In this document: positions 1 through 8,299 of the stretch, one piece after another
Layout of the letters: every line of letters starts with the position of its first letter
Position numbering within the stretch: the first letter of the stretch is position 1
Assembly: GCA_965652565.1 (NCBI GenBank)
Contig: CBFGWL010000064.1
Coordinates: 1 to 16,770 of the forward strand
Direction of reading: 5' to 3'
Length of the DNA: 16,770 nucleotides
Source of the DNA: RSA11 sp965652565
GTDB lineage: Bacteria; Actinomycetota; Thermoleophilia; Solirubrobacterales; 70-9
Notes under the pieces: model-generated
What the model was told of the DNA's origin: nothing
The model's database searches: none
What the model saw: the letters and a program-made list of their open reading frames with translations, nothing else
Made by a program: the position numbers and the translations under genes

Positions 1-617
<617 letters not shown>

Positions 618-626
618 GGGCGAGCC

Positions 627-632
627 ATGCTA
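627..632 (-). promoter_or_regulatory. Putative -10 element (TAGCAT) of the ThyX-like gene
   Basis: Reverse-strand TAGCAT fits TANNNT and ends 9 nt before the GTG start. No TTGACA-like -35 is evident. The spacing implies a leader of only a few bases. Position and match are seen; promoter function is inferred. Confidence 0.35.
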
Positions 633-669
633 GCCCGCAGCGATGACGCCTCGGACCGGTGCCGCGGTT

Positions 670-689
670 TCCCGCTTGCCAGCGCGGGA
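670..689 (-). terminator. Possible hairpin terminator after the VOC gene
   Basis: A perfect 6-bp stem (TCCCGC / GCGGGA) with an 8-nt loop starts 6 nt past the VOC stop codon. No T tract follows on the reverse strand, so this would be a U-less terminator at best. It sits between two same-strand genes and fits separate transcription of the ThyX-like gene. Confidence 0.3.
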
Positions 690-694
690 TGCCC

Positions 695-1054
695 TCAGCC
701 GGCCCGCGGCGGAGGGGCTGCCATCAGCTCGACGCGGTGCCCGCCCGGGGCGACGGCGCCCGCGCGCGGCGCGTCCCAGAGCTCGCGCTTGGCCTCGACC
801 TCGAAGCCGGCCGCGGCGAGACGGGCCACCGCCTCCTCGATGTCCGGCGTGACGACCGCGACGTGCCCGCGCGCCGGGACGGCGGGCGCCTCGGCGTGGA
901 TCAGGTGGATCTGGGTGCCGTCGCGCTCCACCCAGTTGACGCGGCCCTGCAGCGGCTGGGGCGCGGGAACCTCGACGAAGCCGAGCAACGACCAGAACTC
1001 AAGCGTCCGCTCGATCTGTTCCGGGAACACCTCCAGCGAGACGTGGTGGAGCAT
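695..1054 (-). CDS. VOC (glyoxalase/bleomycin resistance/dioxygenase fold) family protein
   Basis: 119 aa, the usual size of a single-chain VOC protein with two beta-alpha-beta-beta-beta modules. The first module opens with MLHHVSLEV and the second with GHVAVVTPDI. Candidate metal ligands in the usual places are His4, Gln48 or His50, His64 and Glu109 (in HRVELM). Most family members bind a divalent metal and act as lyases, isomerases, dioxygenases or drug-binding proteins; the substrate here cannot be read from the sequence. The ATG at 1054 has no Shine-Dalgarno, but a TATGCT hexamer ends 9 nt upstream. It is transcribed away from the small membrane-protein gene across about 100 bp. Fold assignment is confident, function unknown. 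Confidence 0.85.
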   Translation of the reverse strand: MLHHVSLEVFPEQIERTLEFWSLLGFVEVPAPQPLQGRVNWVERDGTQIHLIHAEAPAVPARGHVAVVTPDIEEAVARLAAAGFEVEAKRELWDAPRAGAVAPGGHRVELMAAPPPRAG

Positions 1055-1063
1055 GCGCCGCGC

Positions 1064-1069
1064 AGCATA
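1064..1069 (-). promoter_or_regulatory. Putative -10 element (TATGCT) of the VOC gene
   Basis: Reverse-strand TATGCT ends 9 nt before the ATG at 1054, the same geometry as several other promoters here. No convincing -35 is seen. Promoter function is inferred. Confidence 0.35.
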
Positions 1070-1161
1070 CGCCTCGGCGGGACCGGCGAACCGGGCGCGA
1101 TCGTCCCCCGCTCCGGCGACCGTGAGCCAAACCCCGCGCGGTTCGGATACAACTCATGTAC

Positions 1162-1317
1162 ATGAAGGCGTACCGACTTGAGATTTCCGCGGCCGTGGTG
1201 CTCGTCGCGCTCATGCTGTTGAGCTACCTGGCCAACCCGATCCTCCCCGTCTTCGTCGTCACGGTCATCGGGCTGCCCGTGGCGCTCTTCTTGATGGCCC
1301 GCGACCCGCACGGTTAA
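1162..1317 (+). CDS. Small two-helix membrane protein, unrecognised
   Basis: A 51-aa ORF, MKAYRLEIS..., ending RDPHG then TAA. Two hydrophobic stretches are visible, about residues 7-22 (SAAVVLVALMLLSYL region) and 27-45 (ILPVFVVTVIGLPVALFLM region), joined by an Asn-Pro turn, so a helical hairpin in the membrane is likely. The N-terminal segment carries Lys, Arg and Glu; the C-terminal tail is RDPHG. An in-frame ATG two codons upstream (1156) would give 53 aa. I prefer 1162 because a TACAAC -10-like hexamer ends 8 nt before it; no clear Shine-Dalgarno supports either. It is divergent from the VOC gene and convergent with the AEC permease (21 nt between stops). Function unknown. The clean hydrophobic pattern makes it more credible than a chance ORF. 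Confidence 0.6.
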   Translation: MKAYRLEISAAVVLVALMLLSYLANPILPVFVVTVIGLPVALFLMARDPHG

Positions 1318-1338
1318 GGGCGCGCGCGACAGGGGGAC

Positions 1339-2268
1339 TCAGATCGCCTGGGCGATTCCCAGGGCGATCAATCCCACGATCGCGAAAACGGTGGACCAGG
1401 CGATCGTCCCCGCCGTGACGCGGTTGTCCAGGCCGTAGACGTGCGCGACGACCAGCGGGTTGACGCCGGTCGAGATCCCGGCGAGGAGGATGTACGTGTC
1501 CGGGAGGTCGATGAGCGGCCAGGCGAGCAGGATCAGCAGCAGCGGCGCGAAGAACATGCGTCCCGCGACGCCCATCAGCACGAGCCGGTCGAAGCGTGGC
1601 GGGAACGCGAACGAGCCCTCCTCGGCCTCCTCGGCGAGCGCCGAGCCGACGGCAAAGAACCCGATCGGCAGGATCATCACGACGATCACCCTCGAGATGT
1701 CCACCAGTACCTCGGGGACGATCGCGTCGGGCACGAGGAAGGCCAGGATCGCGGCGTAGAACGGCGGGTTGCGGGTGAAGAACGCGCGCACGCGCTCGGC
1801 GGGCGTCTCGCCGGCCTTCGTGCCCAGCGCCGCGCCCACGCTGAAGGCGCCGATCAATAGCCACGGCGCCGCCACCAGCAGGTCCCAGACGACCGCTTCC
1901 GAGAGCCTGTCCGAGCCGAAGACGGCGGCCGTCACCGGATAGCCCATGTAGCCCGAATTCGGGACCATGATGCAGCAGAGCACGGCACCCGTCGTCGGCC
2001 GCGAGACGTGCAGCACGCGCGTGCAGATCAGGTACGCCCCGATCAGCGTGATCGTGAGCGCCACGTACATCAGCAGGATCGCCACGCCGGCGTCCAGCGG
2101 GATGTCCGCGGTCGCGAGGTTGAAGAAGACGGTCGGCGGCAGCAGCCAGTAGAGCGTGAACGTGAGCAACCGGCGCGCCAGGCGCGGGCCGCGCTCGCCG
2201 AAGCGGCGCTCCCCGTAGACGCCAGCGGCTGTCGCGACCAGGATGGTCGCGAGGATCAGGGCGAGCAT
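1339..2268 (-). CDS. AEC (auxin efflux carrier) family permease
   Basis: 309 aa, typical AEC length, with about ten hydrophobic segments from the N-terminus (LALILATILVATAAGVYG) to the C-terminus. The family's mid-protein break motif is present as VPNSGYMGYP at residues 102-111, and the symmetry-related STGVNPLVVAHVYG lies in the second half. A charged cytoplasmic loop (about residues 150-170) separates the halves. Bacterial AEC members export or import small organic acids such as malate or malonate, or amino-acid-like compounds; the substrate is not readable here. The ATG lies 19 nt after the nuoN stop, so co-transcription with the nuo genes is likely. No functional tie to complex I is known to me. 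Assignment to the family is confident. Confidence 0.88.
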   Translation of the reverse strand: MLALILATILVATAAGVYGERRFGERGPRLARRLLTFTLYWLLPPTVFFNLATADIPLDAGVAILLMYVALTITLIGAYLICTRVLHVSRPTTGAVLCCIMVPNSGYMGYPVTAAVFGSDRLSEAVVWDLLVAAPWLLIGAFSVGAALGTKAGETPAERVRAFFTRNPPFYAAILAFLVPDAIVPEVLVDISRVIVVMILPIGFFAVGSALAEEAEEGSFAFPPRFDRLVLMGVAGRMFFAPLLLILLAWPLIDLPDTYILLAGISTGVNPLVVAHVYGLDNRVTAGTIAWSTVFAIVGLIALGIAQAI

Positions 2269-2287
2269 CGCCGGGAAGGATCTCCGA

Positions 2288-3880
2288 TTACTCGAAGGTG
2301 GCGGCGAGCGCCTCGCCGGCCGACGAGACGAAGTCGACGAGCGGCGCGGGGATCACGCCGAAGAAGACGGTCAGCGCCGCCATCAGCACGGTGAGGCCGA
2401 TGATGACGGGGCAGCGCACGCCGCCGAGCAGCGGCCCGGGCTGGGCCTCTGGCGCGCTCGTCGCCGCCGCGACGTTCTCCGGCTCGGCCGCGGGCGAGCC
2501 GCCGGCCATTGCGGGCAGCGTGCGGTGCGGCGTCTCCGGGGTCGGGTCGGCGTGGTAGGCGGGGCGCATCCACACCCACGCGATCACGCGCAGGTAGTAG
2601 GCCAGGGAGATCATCGTGCCGATCACGATGAGCACGCCGAGCCACGTGTAGTCGGAGGCGACCGACTCCTGGATCAAGAACAGCTTGCCGATGAACCCGG
2701 CCGTGCCCGGCAGCCCGGCGAGGGCCAGCATCGAGATCGTCAGCGGCCAAGCGAGCACGGGGCGCTCGCGGCCCAGACCCTGCACGGAGCGGATGTCGTC
2801 GCCGAAGCCCGTCTCGCGCTCGCGGACCACGATCACGCCGAACGCGGCGAGGTTCATGAACGCGTACGCGGCCATGTAGAAGAACAGCGCGTTCACGCCG
2901 CCCTCGCTGAAGGCGATCACACCCACCAGCATGTAGCCGGCCTGCGCGACGCCCGAGTAGCCGAGCAGCCGCTTGAGCGAGTTCTGGGTGAGCGCGCCGA
3001 CGTTGCCGACGATGATCGAGACCGTGGCGAGCGCCGCCAGCGCGGGTTGCCAGTCGTCGACCGCCGGCGCCAGCGCGACGTCGAAGAAGCGGACGAGCAC
3101 CGCGAACGCCGCCGCCTTGGTCGCGACCGCCATGAACGCCGTGACCGGCGTGGGAGCGCCCTGGTAGACGTCGGGCGTCCACTGGTGGAACGGCGCGATC
3201 GAGAGCTTGAAGGCGAGCCCGGTCGCGACGAGCCCGACGCCCACGAGGATGAGCGGATCGCTTGCCAGGTCGCCGCCGATCGCAGCCCGGATCCCAGCGA
3301 AGTCGGTGGTCCCCGAGCCGCCGTAGATCAGGGCGAGCCCGTACAGGGTGAGGGCCGAGCCCAGCGAGCCGACGATCAGGTACTTGAGGCCGGACTCGAG
3401 CGACTCCGAGCGGCGCAGCGCCGAGCCGCAGAGCACGTAGAGCGGGATCGAGAGCAGCTCGAGCCCGATGAAGAAGGTGACGAGGTTCTGGGCCGAGGCG
3501 AGCACGAGCATGCCCAGCACCGAGGCCACCATCAGGCCCTGGAACTCACCGTGGCCCGCCGGGCCGGGCGCGTCGTCAGCGGCCTCCTCGCGCCAGGAGA
3601 GCGGCACGACGAACGCCGCGGAGACGATCGCGATCAGGGTCGCGACGAGCGCCAGCTCGTCCAAGCGCAGCGCGCCGGCGACGAGGTCCTCGCGCTCGCC
3701 CCACTGCCAGATGCACAGCCCGGCCGCCGTGCCGAGGGTGATGAAGGTGGTGAGGGACACCGCGAGGCGCTGACGCGCGCTCGTCAGCACCGCGACGATC
3801 AGGATCGCGACGAAGCCCGCGGTGAGGGCGATGACGGGCGAGAGCCCGGCGTAGTCGATGTCTGGAGCGTTGAAGTCCAC
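2288..3880 (-). CDS. nuoN: NADH-quinone oxidoreductase subunit N
   Basis: 530-aa antiporter-like membrane subunit of complex I, about 14 helices, one of three proton channels. Canonical channel residues are present: TM5 Glu141 (GLELLSIPLYVL), TM7 Lys225 (GLAFKLSIAPFHQWTPD), TM8 Lys255 (VATKAAAF) and TM12 Lys399 (GFIGKL). NuoN signatures PFHQWTPDVYQGAPTPV and LLGYSGVAQAGYML are clear. An unusual Pro/Ala/Glu-rich stretch of about 48 residues (441-488) separates the last two hydrophobic regions. It starts with GTG, 6 nt after the nuoM stop, with a GAGAGG sequence upstream. It is the last nuo gene of the run, followed 19 nt later by the AEC permease. Confidence 0.96.
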   Translation of the reverse strand: MDFNAPDIDYAGLSPVIALTAGFVAILIVAVLTSARQRLAVSLTTFITLGTAAGLCIWQWGEREDLVAGALRLDELALVATLIAIVSAAFVVPLSWREEAADDAPGPAGHGEFQGLMVASVLGMLVLASAQNLVTFFIGLELLSIPLYVLCGSALRRSESLESGLKYLIVGSLGSALTLYGLALIYGGSGTTDFAGIRAAIGGDLASDPLILVGVGLVATGLAFKLSIAPFHQWTPDVYQGAPTPVTAFMAVATKAAAFAVLVRFFDVALAPAVDDWQPALAALATVSIIVGNVGALTQNSLKRLLGYSGVAQAGYMLVGVIAFSEGGVNALFFYMAAYAFMNLAAFGVIVVRERETGFGDDIRSVQGLGRERPVLAWPLTISMLALAGLPGTAGFIGKLFLIQESVASDYTWLGVLIVIGTMISLAYYLRVIAWVWMRPAYHADPTPETPHRTLPAMAGGSPAAEPENVAAATSAPEAQPGPLLGGVRCPVIIGLTVLMAALTVFFGVIPAPLVDFVSSAGEALAATFE

Positions 3881-3886
3881 GGCCGC

Positions 3887-5428
3887 CTACCTCTCGCAGT
3901 CCAGCTCGACGTCCGCCCCGGTCGCCTCGGCCGCCGCGCCGCTGCTCGCGTACGCCTCGTTCTCGCACTCGGCGACGGCCATGACCGCGCCCATCTTGTC
4001 CTGCACCGATGCCTCGCCGCGCTCGAGGACGAGCCCCGGGTAGAGGGCCAGCCCAACGATCACCGCGACCACCGGGGTGAGCACGGCCGCGTCGCGCCAG
4101 CTGATCTCCCGCGAGACCTTGCCCTCGGGGAGGCGGTTGTGCATCGTGCGCTGGTACATCCGCAGCGCGTAGAAGGCCGCCATCGCGATGCCCGTGCTGG
4201 CCAGGATCGCGTAGACGATCTTCGCCTGGAAGACGGCGTTCAGGATGTAGAACTCGCCGATGAAGTTGGCCGAGCCGGGCATGGCCAGGAGCGCGAGCGT
4301 GACGATCATGAACAGCGTGGCGAAGACGGGGGCGCGCAGCGCGCCGCCGCCCATCTCGCGCAGATCCTCGCTCCCGTAGCGCTCGAAGAGCAGCGCGATG
4401 ATGAAGAAGACGGGCCAGACCACGAGGCCGTGATTGATCATGTGGAGCACGGCGCCGTCCGCGCCGTCGGCCGTCAGCGCGAAGAGCCCGAGCGTGATGA
4501 AGCCCATCTGCGCGATCGAGGAGTAGGCGGCGATCATGCGCAGGTTGTTCTGCGTGAACGCCATCACCGAGCCGTAGAGGACCGAGGCGACGGCGAGGAT
4601 CATGATCAGCTCCTGGAACTCCAGCGCGGCGTCGGGGAAGATCGGGAAGACCACCCGCAAAAAGCCGTAGGCGGCGACCTTCGAGAGCACGCCGGAGAGC
4701 AGCGCCAGCACGGGGAGGGGAGCGGCCCGGTAGGCGTCCGGCACCCAGCCGTGCAGCGGGATCGCCGGCATCTTCACCAGGAAGGCCGCCGCGAAGAAGC
4801 AGAAGATCCAGTCCTGGCTGCCCTCGCTCAGCAGGTTCGCGCGCAAATCCGCCATCGCGAAGCTGAGCTCGCCGGTCTCGTTCGAGACCAGGATCCCCGT
4901 GGCGACCGCCCCCACCAGCATCAGCAGCGAGCCGACGAGGGTGTAGATCATCATCTTGATCGTCGCCTGCACCCGGTTGGCGGTCCCGTACGCGCCGATC
5001 AGGAAGAAGAACGGGACCAGCATCAGGTCGAAGAAGAGGACGAAGAGCAGCAGGTCCTGCGCGAGGAAGGCGCCGAGCGTGGCGGTCTCGCCGAGCCCGA
5101 GCATGAAGAAGTAGTTGCGGCGGCGCTCGGGCTGACGCCAGCCGGCGAAGGCGAAGCTCGCCGTCCACAGCAGCGCCGTCAGCAGGACGAGGAAGAGGCT
5201 GATCCCGTCGACGCCGAGCTGGTAGCGCATGCCGAGCGCGGGGATCCAGCTCTCATCCACCGCGTGCTGGATGCCGGGCGCGGACATGTCGAAGTCGACG
5301 ACGAGCGCGATCGCGAGCCCGAGCGTGACCAGCGAGCCGACGAATGAGACCGGCGCGACGAAGCGGCGCGGCAGCAGTACCGCGACGAGCGCGACGGCGA
5401 GCGGCAGCCAGAGCAGGACGTTCAGCAT
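3887..5428 (-). CDS. nuoM: NADH-quinone oxidoreductase subunit M
   Basis: 513-aa antiporter-like membrane subunit of complex I. Key Lys219 (FLVKMPAIPLHGWVPDAY), Lys250 (GVLSKVAAYGFLR), His333 (INHGL) and TM12 Glu392 (NFIGEFYIL) match the family. At the TM5 position where E. coli NuoM has the essential Glu144 (WEMMLVP), this protein has Asp134 (FFDLMLVP), a conservative change. After the last helix a tail of about 44 residues (470-513) is acidic and carries Cys488 and Cys511. The ATG overlaps the nuoL stop by one base (TGATG), implying translational coupling. nuoN follows after 6 nt. Identification is firm. Confidence 0.96.
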   Translation of the reverse strand: MLNVLLWLPLAVALVAVLLPRRFVAPVSFVGSLVTLGLAIALVVDFDMSAPGIQHAVDESWIPALGMRYQLGVDGISLFLVLLTALLWTASFAFAGWRQPERRRNYFFMLGLGETATLGAFLAQDLLLFVLFFDLMLVPFFFLIGAYGTANRVQATIKMMIYTLVGSLLMLVGAVATGILVSNETGELSFAMADLRANLLSEGSQDWIFCFFAAAFLVKMPAIPLHGWVPDAYRAAPLPVLALLSGVLSKVAAYGFLRVVFPIFPDAALEFQELIMILAVASVLYGSVMAFTQNNLRMIAAYSSIAQMGFITLGLFALTADGADGAVLHMINHGLVVWPVFFIIALLFERYGSEDLREMGGGALRAPVFATLFMIVTLALLAMPGSANFIGEFYILNAVFQAKIVYAILASTGIAMAAFYALRMYQRTMHNRLPEGKVSREISWRDAAVLTPVVAVIVGLALYPGLVLERGEASVQDKMGAVMAVAECENEAYASSGAAAEATGADVELDCER

Positions 5429-7452
5429 CAGCTGCTCACCACCAGGAAGTAGAGGGCGAGCGCGGCGAAGCCGCCGATCACGAGCAGGGCGTAGGCGCGC
5501 ACGAACCCGGACTGAGCGCCGCGGACCAGCACGCCCACGCTGCGGACGACGCCGGCGGTGCCGTTGGTGATGCCCTGCACGAGCACCCGCTCGAACACGT
5601 CGTTGGCGAGCCGCCCGGCCGCGATCACGGGCCGGTAGACCAGCGCATCGAGCAGCTCGTCGAAGTACCAGCGGTGCGCCAGGAAGTCATGCAGGCCGCG
5701 GTAGCGCTCGATGAGGCCGGCGGTGACGCCGCGGCGGCGCACGTAGAAGAGATAGGCGAGCGCGATGCCGCCGATCGCGAGCAGCCCGCCGACCAGCATG
5801 CCGAGGTAAGCCGCGCCGGTGGAGGGATGCGTCTCGAAGAGCGCCGAGCCCTCGAAGGTGGGCTCAAGGAAGTGCTCGACGGCCGAAGTCACGCCCGGGA
5901 TCTGCAGCAGGCCCGCGAACAGGGCGAGGAAGCCGAGGATGCCCATCGCGGCGCGCATCGGCCAGGCACGCTCGGCGATGTGGTGCTCGGGGCCGGGGAA
6001 GCCGACGTCGGTGTCCTCCTTCTCGCCGGTGAGCGGGTTCTCCGGCTCGCCATGGGCCATGTGGCCGCGCTCGAGCTCGCGCGCCTCCTCGCACGGCTCG
6101 CCCCAGACCACGCGGAAGCCGATCCGGAAGGAGTAGAAGGCCGTGAGGAACGCGGCCGCGTAGCCGCCGATCGCGAAGATCCAGTACATGCCGCCGCGGT
6201 CGGCCGCGTAAACGAGGATCTCGTCCTTCGAGAAGAACCCGGAGGTGCCCGGGAAGCCGGCGAGCGCGAGCGCGCCGATGATCAGCAGCGCGCTGGTGAA
6301 CGGCATCGCCTTGCGGAAGCCCGACATCAGGTCGATGTTCTGGCGGTTCGCCATCGCGGCGATGATCGAGCCGGCCGCCATGAAGAGCAGCGCCTTGAAG
6401 AAGGCGTGCGTCATCAGGTGGAAGATGCCGGCGGTGTAGGCGCCGATCGAGACGGCGACGACCATGTAGCCGATCTGGCTCATCGTCGAGTAGGCGATGA
6501 TCCGCTTCAGGTCGGTGACGACGAGCGCGATCGTCGCGGCCATGATCAGCGTGAACAGGCCGATGAACGCGGCGACGTCGGCGGCCGTGGGCGCGAGCTC
6601 GAACAGCGGGTGCATGCGGGCGATCAGGTAGACGCCGGCGGTGACCATCGTCGCGGCGTGGATCAGCGCGGAGACGGGGGTGGGGCCCTCCATCGCGTCC
6701 GCGAGCCAGGTGTGCAGCGGAGCCTGGGCCGACTTGGCGAAGGCGCCGATCAGAAGCAAGAGCAGCGCGGCGACGAGGGCGCCGTCGTTCACCGAGAAGT
6801 GGCCCTGCGCCTCCTCGAAGACGACGAGGTAGTCGAAGGCGCCGACCTCGCGGAAGAGGAGGAAGGCCGCGAGCATCAGCCCGATGTCGCCGATCACGTT
6901 GATCACGAAGGCCTTCATGCCGGCGGCCGTCGCCGTGTTGCGGCGGTACCAGAAGCTGATCAGCGCGTAGGAGGCGTAGCCGACGAAGGCCCAGCCGATG
7001 ATCAGCAGGACGATGTTGCCCGCCATCACGAGGAGCAGCATCGAGAAGACGAAGAAGTTGAGGAGAGCGAAGAACCGCACGTAGCCGCGGTCGCTGTCCA
7101 TGTACGCCACCGAGTAGAGGTGGATCAGCATCGAGACCCCGGCGACGATCAGCGCCATGATCACCGAGAGCGGGTCGACGAGGATGCCGAGATCGATGTC
7201 CAGGCCGACCGCGGAGGCGTACTCGTAGAGCGCCGAGGTGACCTGGCGCTCCTCGGAGGGCAGATCCTGGATCGCGAAGAAGGCGCCGATCGCGCTCAGG
7301 AAGGCCAGGGCGATCGCCGCGGTGCCGACCCAGCCGGCCGCCTTGCCCCAGAAGCGCCAGCCGAGGCCGATCACGATCGAGCCCAGCAGCGGGAAGGCGA
7401 TGATGAGCCAGCCGAAGAGCTCGGCGCTCGACGTGTCGGCGGCGGGGTTCAT
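5428..7452 (-). CDS. nuoL: NADH-quinone oxidoreductase subunit L
   Basis: 674-aa distal antiporter-like subunit with the long C-terminal lateral-helix region typical of NuoL. Conserved landmarks include Lys240 (GAFAKSAQAPLHTWLADAM), His265 (ALIHAATMVTAGVYL), Lys353 (THAFFKALLFMAAGS) and GFFSKDEIL at 405-413. Two normally conserved channel residues are changed: the TM5 Glu of GWEGVG (E. coli Glu144) is Ala155 in GWAFVG, and the TM6 Arg of RVGD (E. coli Arg175) is Val186 in NVIGD. Asp189 of the same motif is kept. A hydrophilic loop at about 452-497 is rich in Glu and His. Start ATG overlaps the nuoK stop (ATGA). NuoL identity is certain; whether its own proton channel works normally is open. 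Confidence 0.96.
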   Translation of the reverse strand: MNPAADTSSAELFGWLIIAFPLLGSIVIGLGWRFWGKAAGWVGTAAIALAFLSAIGAFFAIQDLPSEERQVTSALYEYASAVGLDIDLGILVDPLSVIMALIVAGVSMLIHLYSVAYMDSDRGYVRFFALLNFFVFSMLLLVMAGNIVLLIIGWAFVGYASYALISFWYRRNTATAAGMKAFVINVIGDIGLMLAAFLLFREVGAFDYLVVFEEAQGHFSVNDGALVAALLLLLIGAFAKSAQAPLHTWLADAMEGPTPVSALIHAATMVTAGVYLIARMHPLFELAPTAADVAAFIGLFTLIMAATIALVVTDLKRIIAYSTMSQIGYMVVAVSIGAYTAGIFHLMTHAFFKALLFMAAGSIIAAMANRQNIDLMSGFRKAMPFTSALLIIGALALAGFPGTSGFFSKDEILVYAADRGGMYWIFAIGGYAAAFLTAFYSFRIGFRVVWGEPCEEARELERGHMAHGEPENPLTGEKEDTDVGFPGPEHHIAERAWPMRAAMGILGFLALFAGLLQIPGVTSAVEHFLEPTFEGSALFETHPSTGAAYLGMLVGGLLAIGGIALAYLFYVRRRGVTAGLIERYRGLHDFLAHRWYFDELLDALVYRPVIAAGRLANDVFERVLVQGITNGTAGVVRSVGVLVRGAQSGFVRAYALLVIGGFAALALYFLVVSS

Positions 7453-7748
7453 CCCTTGAGCCCTCGCATCTCGTCGACGTTGAGCGGCAGGCGACGGCGG
7501 AACATCGCGACGATCAGGCCGAGGCCGACCACCACCTCACAGGCCGCGACGACCATCACGATGAGCGCGAAGATCTGACCCTCCTCGTTGCCGTGCGAGC
7601 GGGCGAAGGCGATGAGCGCCAGGTTGCTCGCGTTCAGCATGAGCTCGAGGCAGAGCAGGATGACGAGCGGGCTGCGGCGGATCAGCAGGCCGCCGGCGCC
7701 GATGGCGAAGAGCAGGCCGGAGAGGATGAGGTACCACTCAAGCGCCAC
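7449..7748 (-). CDS. nuoK: NADH-quinone oxidoreductase subunit K
   Basis: 99-aa, three-helix membrane subunit linking the quinone-site region to the antiporter subunits. Start is the GTG at 7748, preceded at 6 nt by a perfect AAGGAGG; this gives the usual NuoK length and the expected N-terminus VALEWYLILSGLLFAIG. A longer frame from a TTG at 7778 exists but has no such signal. The two conserved membrane glutamates are present: Glu35 (LCLELMLNASNLALIAF) and Glu71 (AACEVVVGLGLIVA), corresponding to E. coli Glu36 and Glu72. It overlaps nuoJ by 11 nt and nuoL by 4 nt, fitting a coupled operon. Confidence 0.96.
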   Translation of the reverse strand: MALEWYLILSGLLFAIGAGGLLIRRSPLVILLCLELMLNASNLALIAFARSHGNEEGQIFALIVMVVAACEVVVGLGLIVAMFRRRLPLNVDEMRGLKG

Positions 7749-8262
7749 GCGTGGCCTCCTTGCGCTTGCGCGCGGCAAGCACGACGGCGCCGACCGCGGC
7801 GACGAGGAGCAGCAGCGAGGCCGCCTCGAACGCGATCAGGTAGCGCTCGAGCAGCAGCTCGCCGATCGAGGCGGGCGAGCCAAAGCCGAGCCGGACCGTC
7901 GGGCCGTCGCCCTCGAGCGTGGTCAGCGCCGTGCCCAGCACGGCGATCGAGATCTCGATGAAGAGCGCGCCGGCGAGCAGCGGCGCGAGGAAGCGCTGGC
8001 CCGGGATGGGCTCCCAGATCGGCTCCTGCGTGCCGCCCACGTAGGCCGAGACGAACAGGTAGAGCACCATCACCGCGCCGGCGTAGACGACGATCTGCGC
8101 GGCGGCCAGGAACTCGGCGTTCAGCAGGAGGAAGAGGGCGGCCAGCGAGACCAGGTGAATCACCAGCGCCAGCACGCTGTAGAACGGGTTGCGTAGCGCG
8201 ATCACCGCGATCGCGCCTCCGAGCGCCCCGATAGCTCCTACGAAGAAGGCGAGCTCTTCCAT
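7738..8262 (-). CDS. nuoJ: NADH-quinone oxidoreductase subunit J
   Basis: 174-aa, five-helix membrane subunit of complex I. The family hallmark in TM3, AQIVVYAGAVMVLYLFV at about residues 55-71, is intact, including the Tyr60 region that forms the gating pi-bulge in solved complexes. The N-terminal RNPFYSVLALV motif is also typical. The C-terminus has the last hydrophobic helix followed by a basic tail (ARKRKEATRGA). It is the first gene of the nuoJKLMN run. The ATG has a TAGGAT hexamer 9 nt upstream and only a weak Shine-Dalgarno. nuoI, the usual upstream neighbour, is absent; 207 nt of non-coding DNA and then an acyl-CoA dehydrogenase gene lie there instead. Confidence 0.95.
   Translation of the reverse strand: MEELAFFVGAIGALGGAIAVIALRNPFYSVLALVIHLVSLAALFLLLNAEFLAAAQIVVYAGAVMVLYLFVSAYVGGTQEPIWEPIPGQRFLAPLLAGALFIEISIAVLGTALTTLEGDGPTVRLGFGSPASIGELLLERYLIAFEAASLLLLVAAVGAVVLAARKRKEATRGA
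7755..7761 (-). promoter_or_regulatory. Shine-Dalgarno of nuoK
   Basis: Reverse-strand AAGGAGG, 6 nt before the GTG start, lies inside the 3' end of nuoJ. It is the strongest ribosome-binding site I noticed in the window and decides the nuoK start. Confidence 0.85.
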
Positions 8263-8271
8263 CGGCGCCCC

Positions 8272-8277
8272 ATCCTA
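8272..8277 (-). promoter_or_regulatory. Putative -10 element (TAGGAT) of the nuoJKLMN run
   Basis: Reverse-strand TAGGAT fits TANNNT and ends 9 nt before the nuoJ ATG. The hexamer's AGGA could instead be read as a distant ribosome-binding site, so promoter use is uncertain. A TTGACC lies further upstream (8364-8369) but no good -10 pairs with it. Confidence 0.3.
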
Positions 8278-8299
8278 TTCAGGGCGGGGCCCACCACGA

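Noticed and set aside
2243..5347. Forward open frame of over 1000 codons opposite nuoN/nuoM
   Set aside because: Composition is dominated by Arg, Glu, Asp, His and Gly with no family motif; it mirrors the antisense of conserved nuo genes in high-GC DNA.
5344..7578. Forward open frame of 744 codons opposite nuoL
   Set aside because: Same antisense artefact; low-complexity Glu/Arg/His-rich translation with no recognisable domain.
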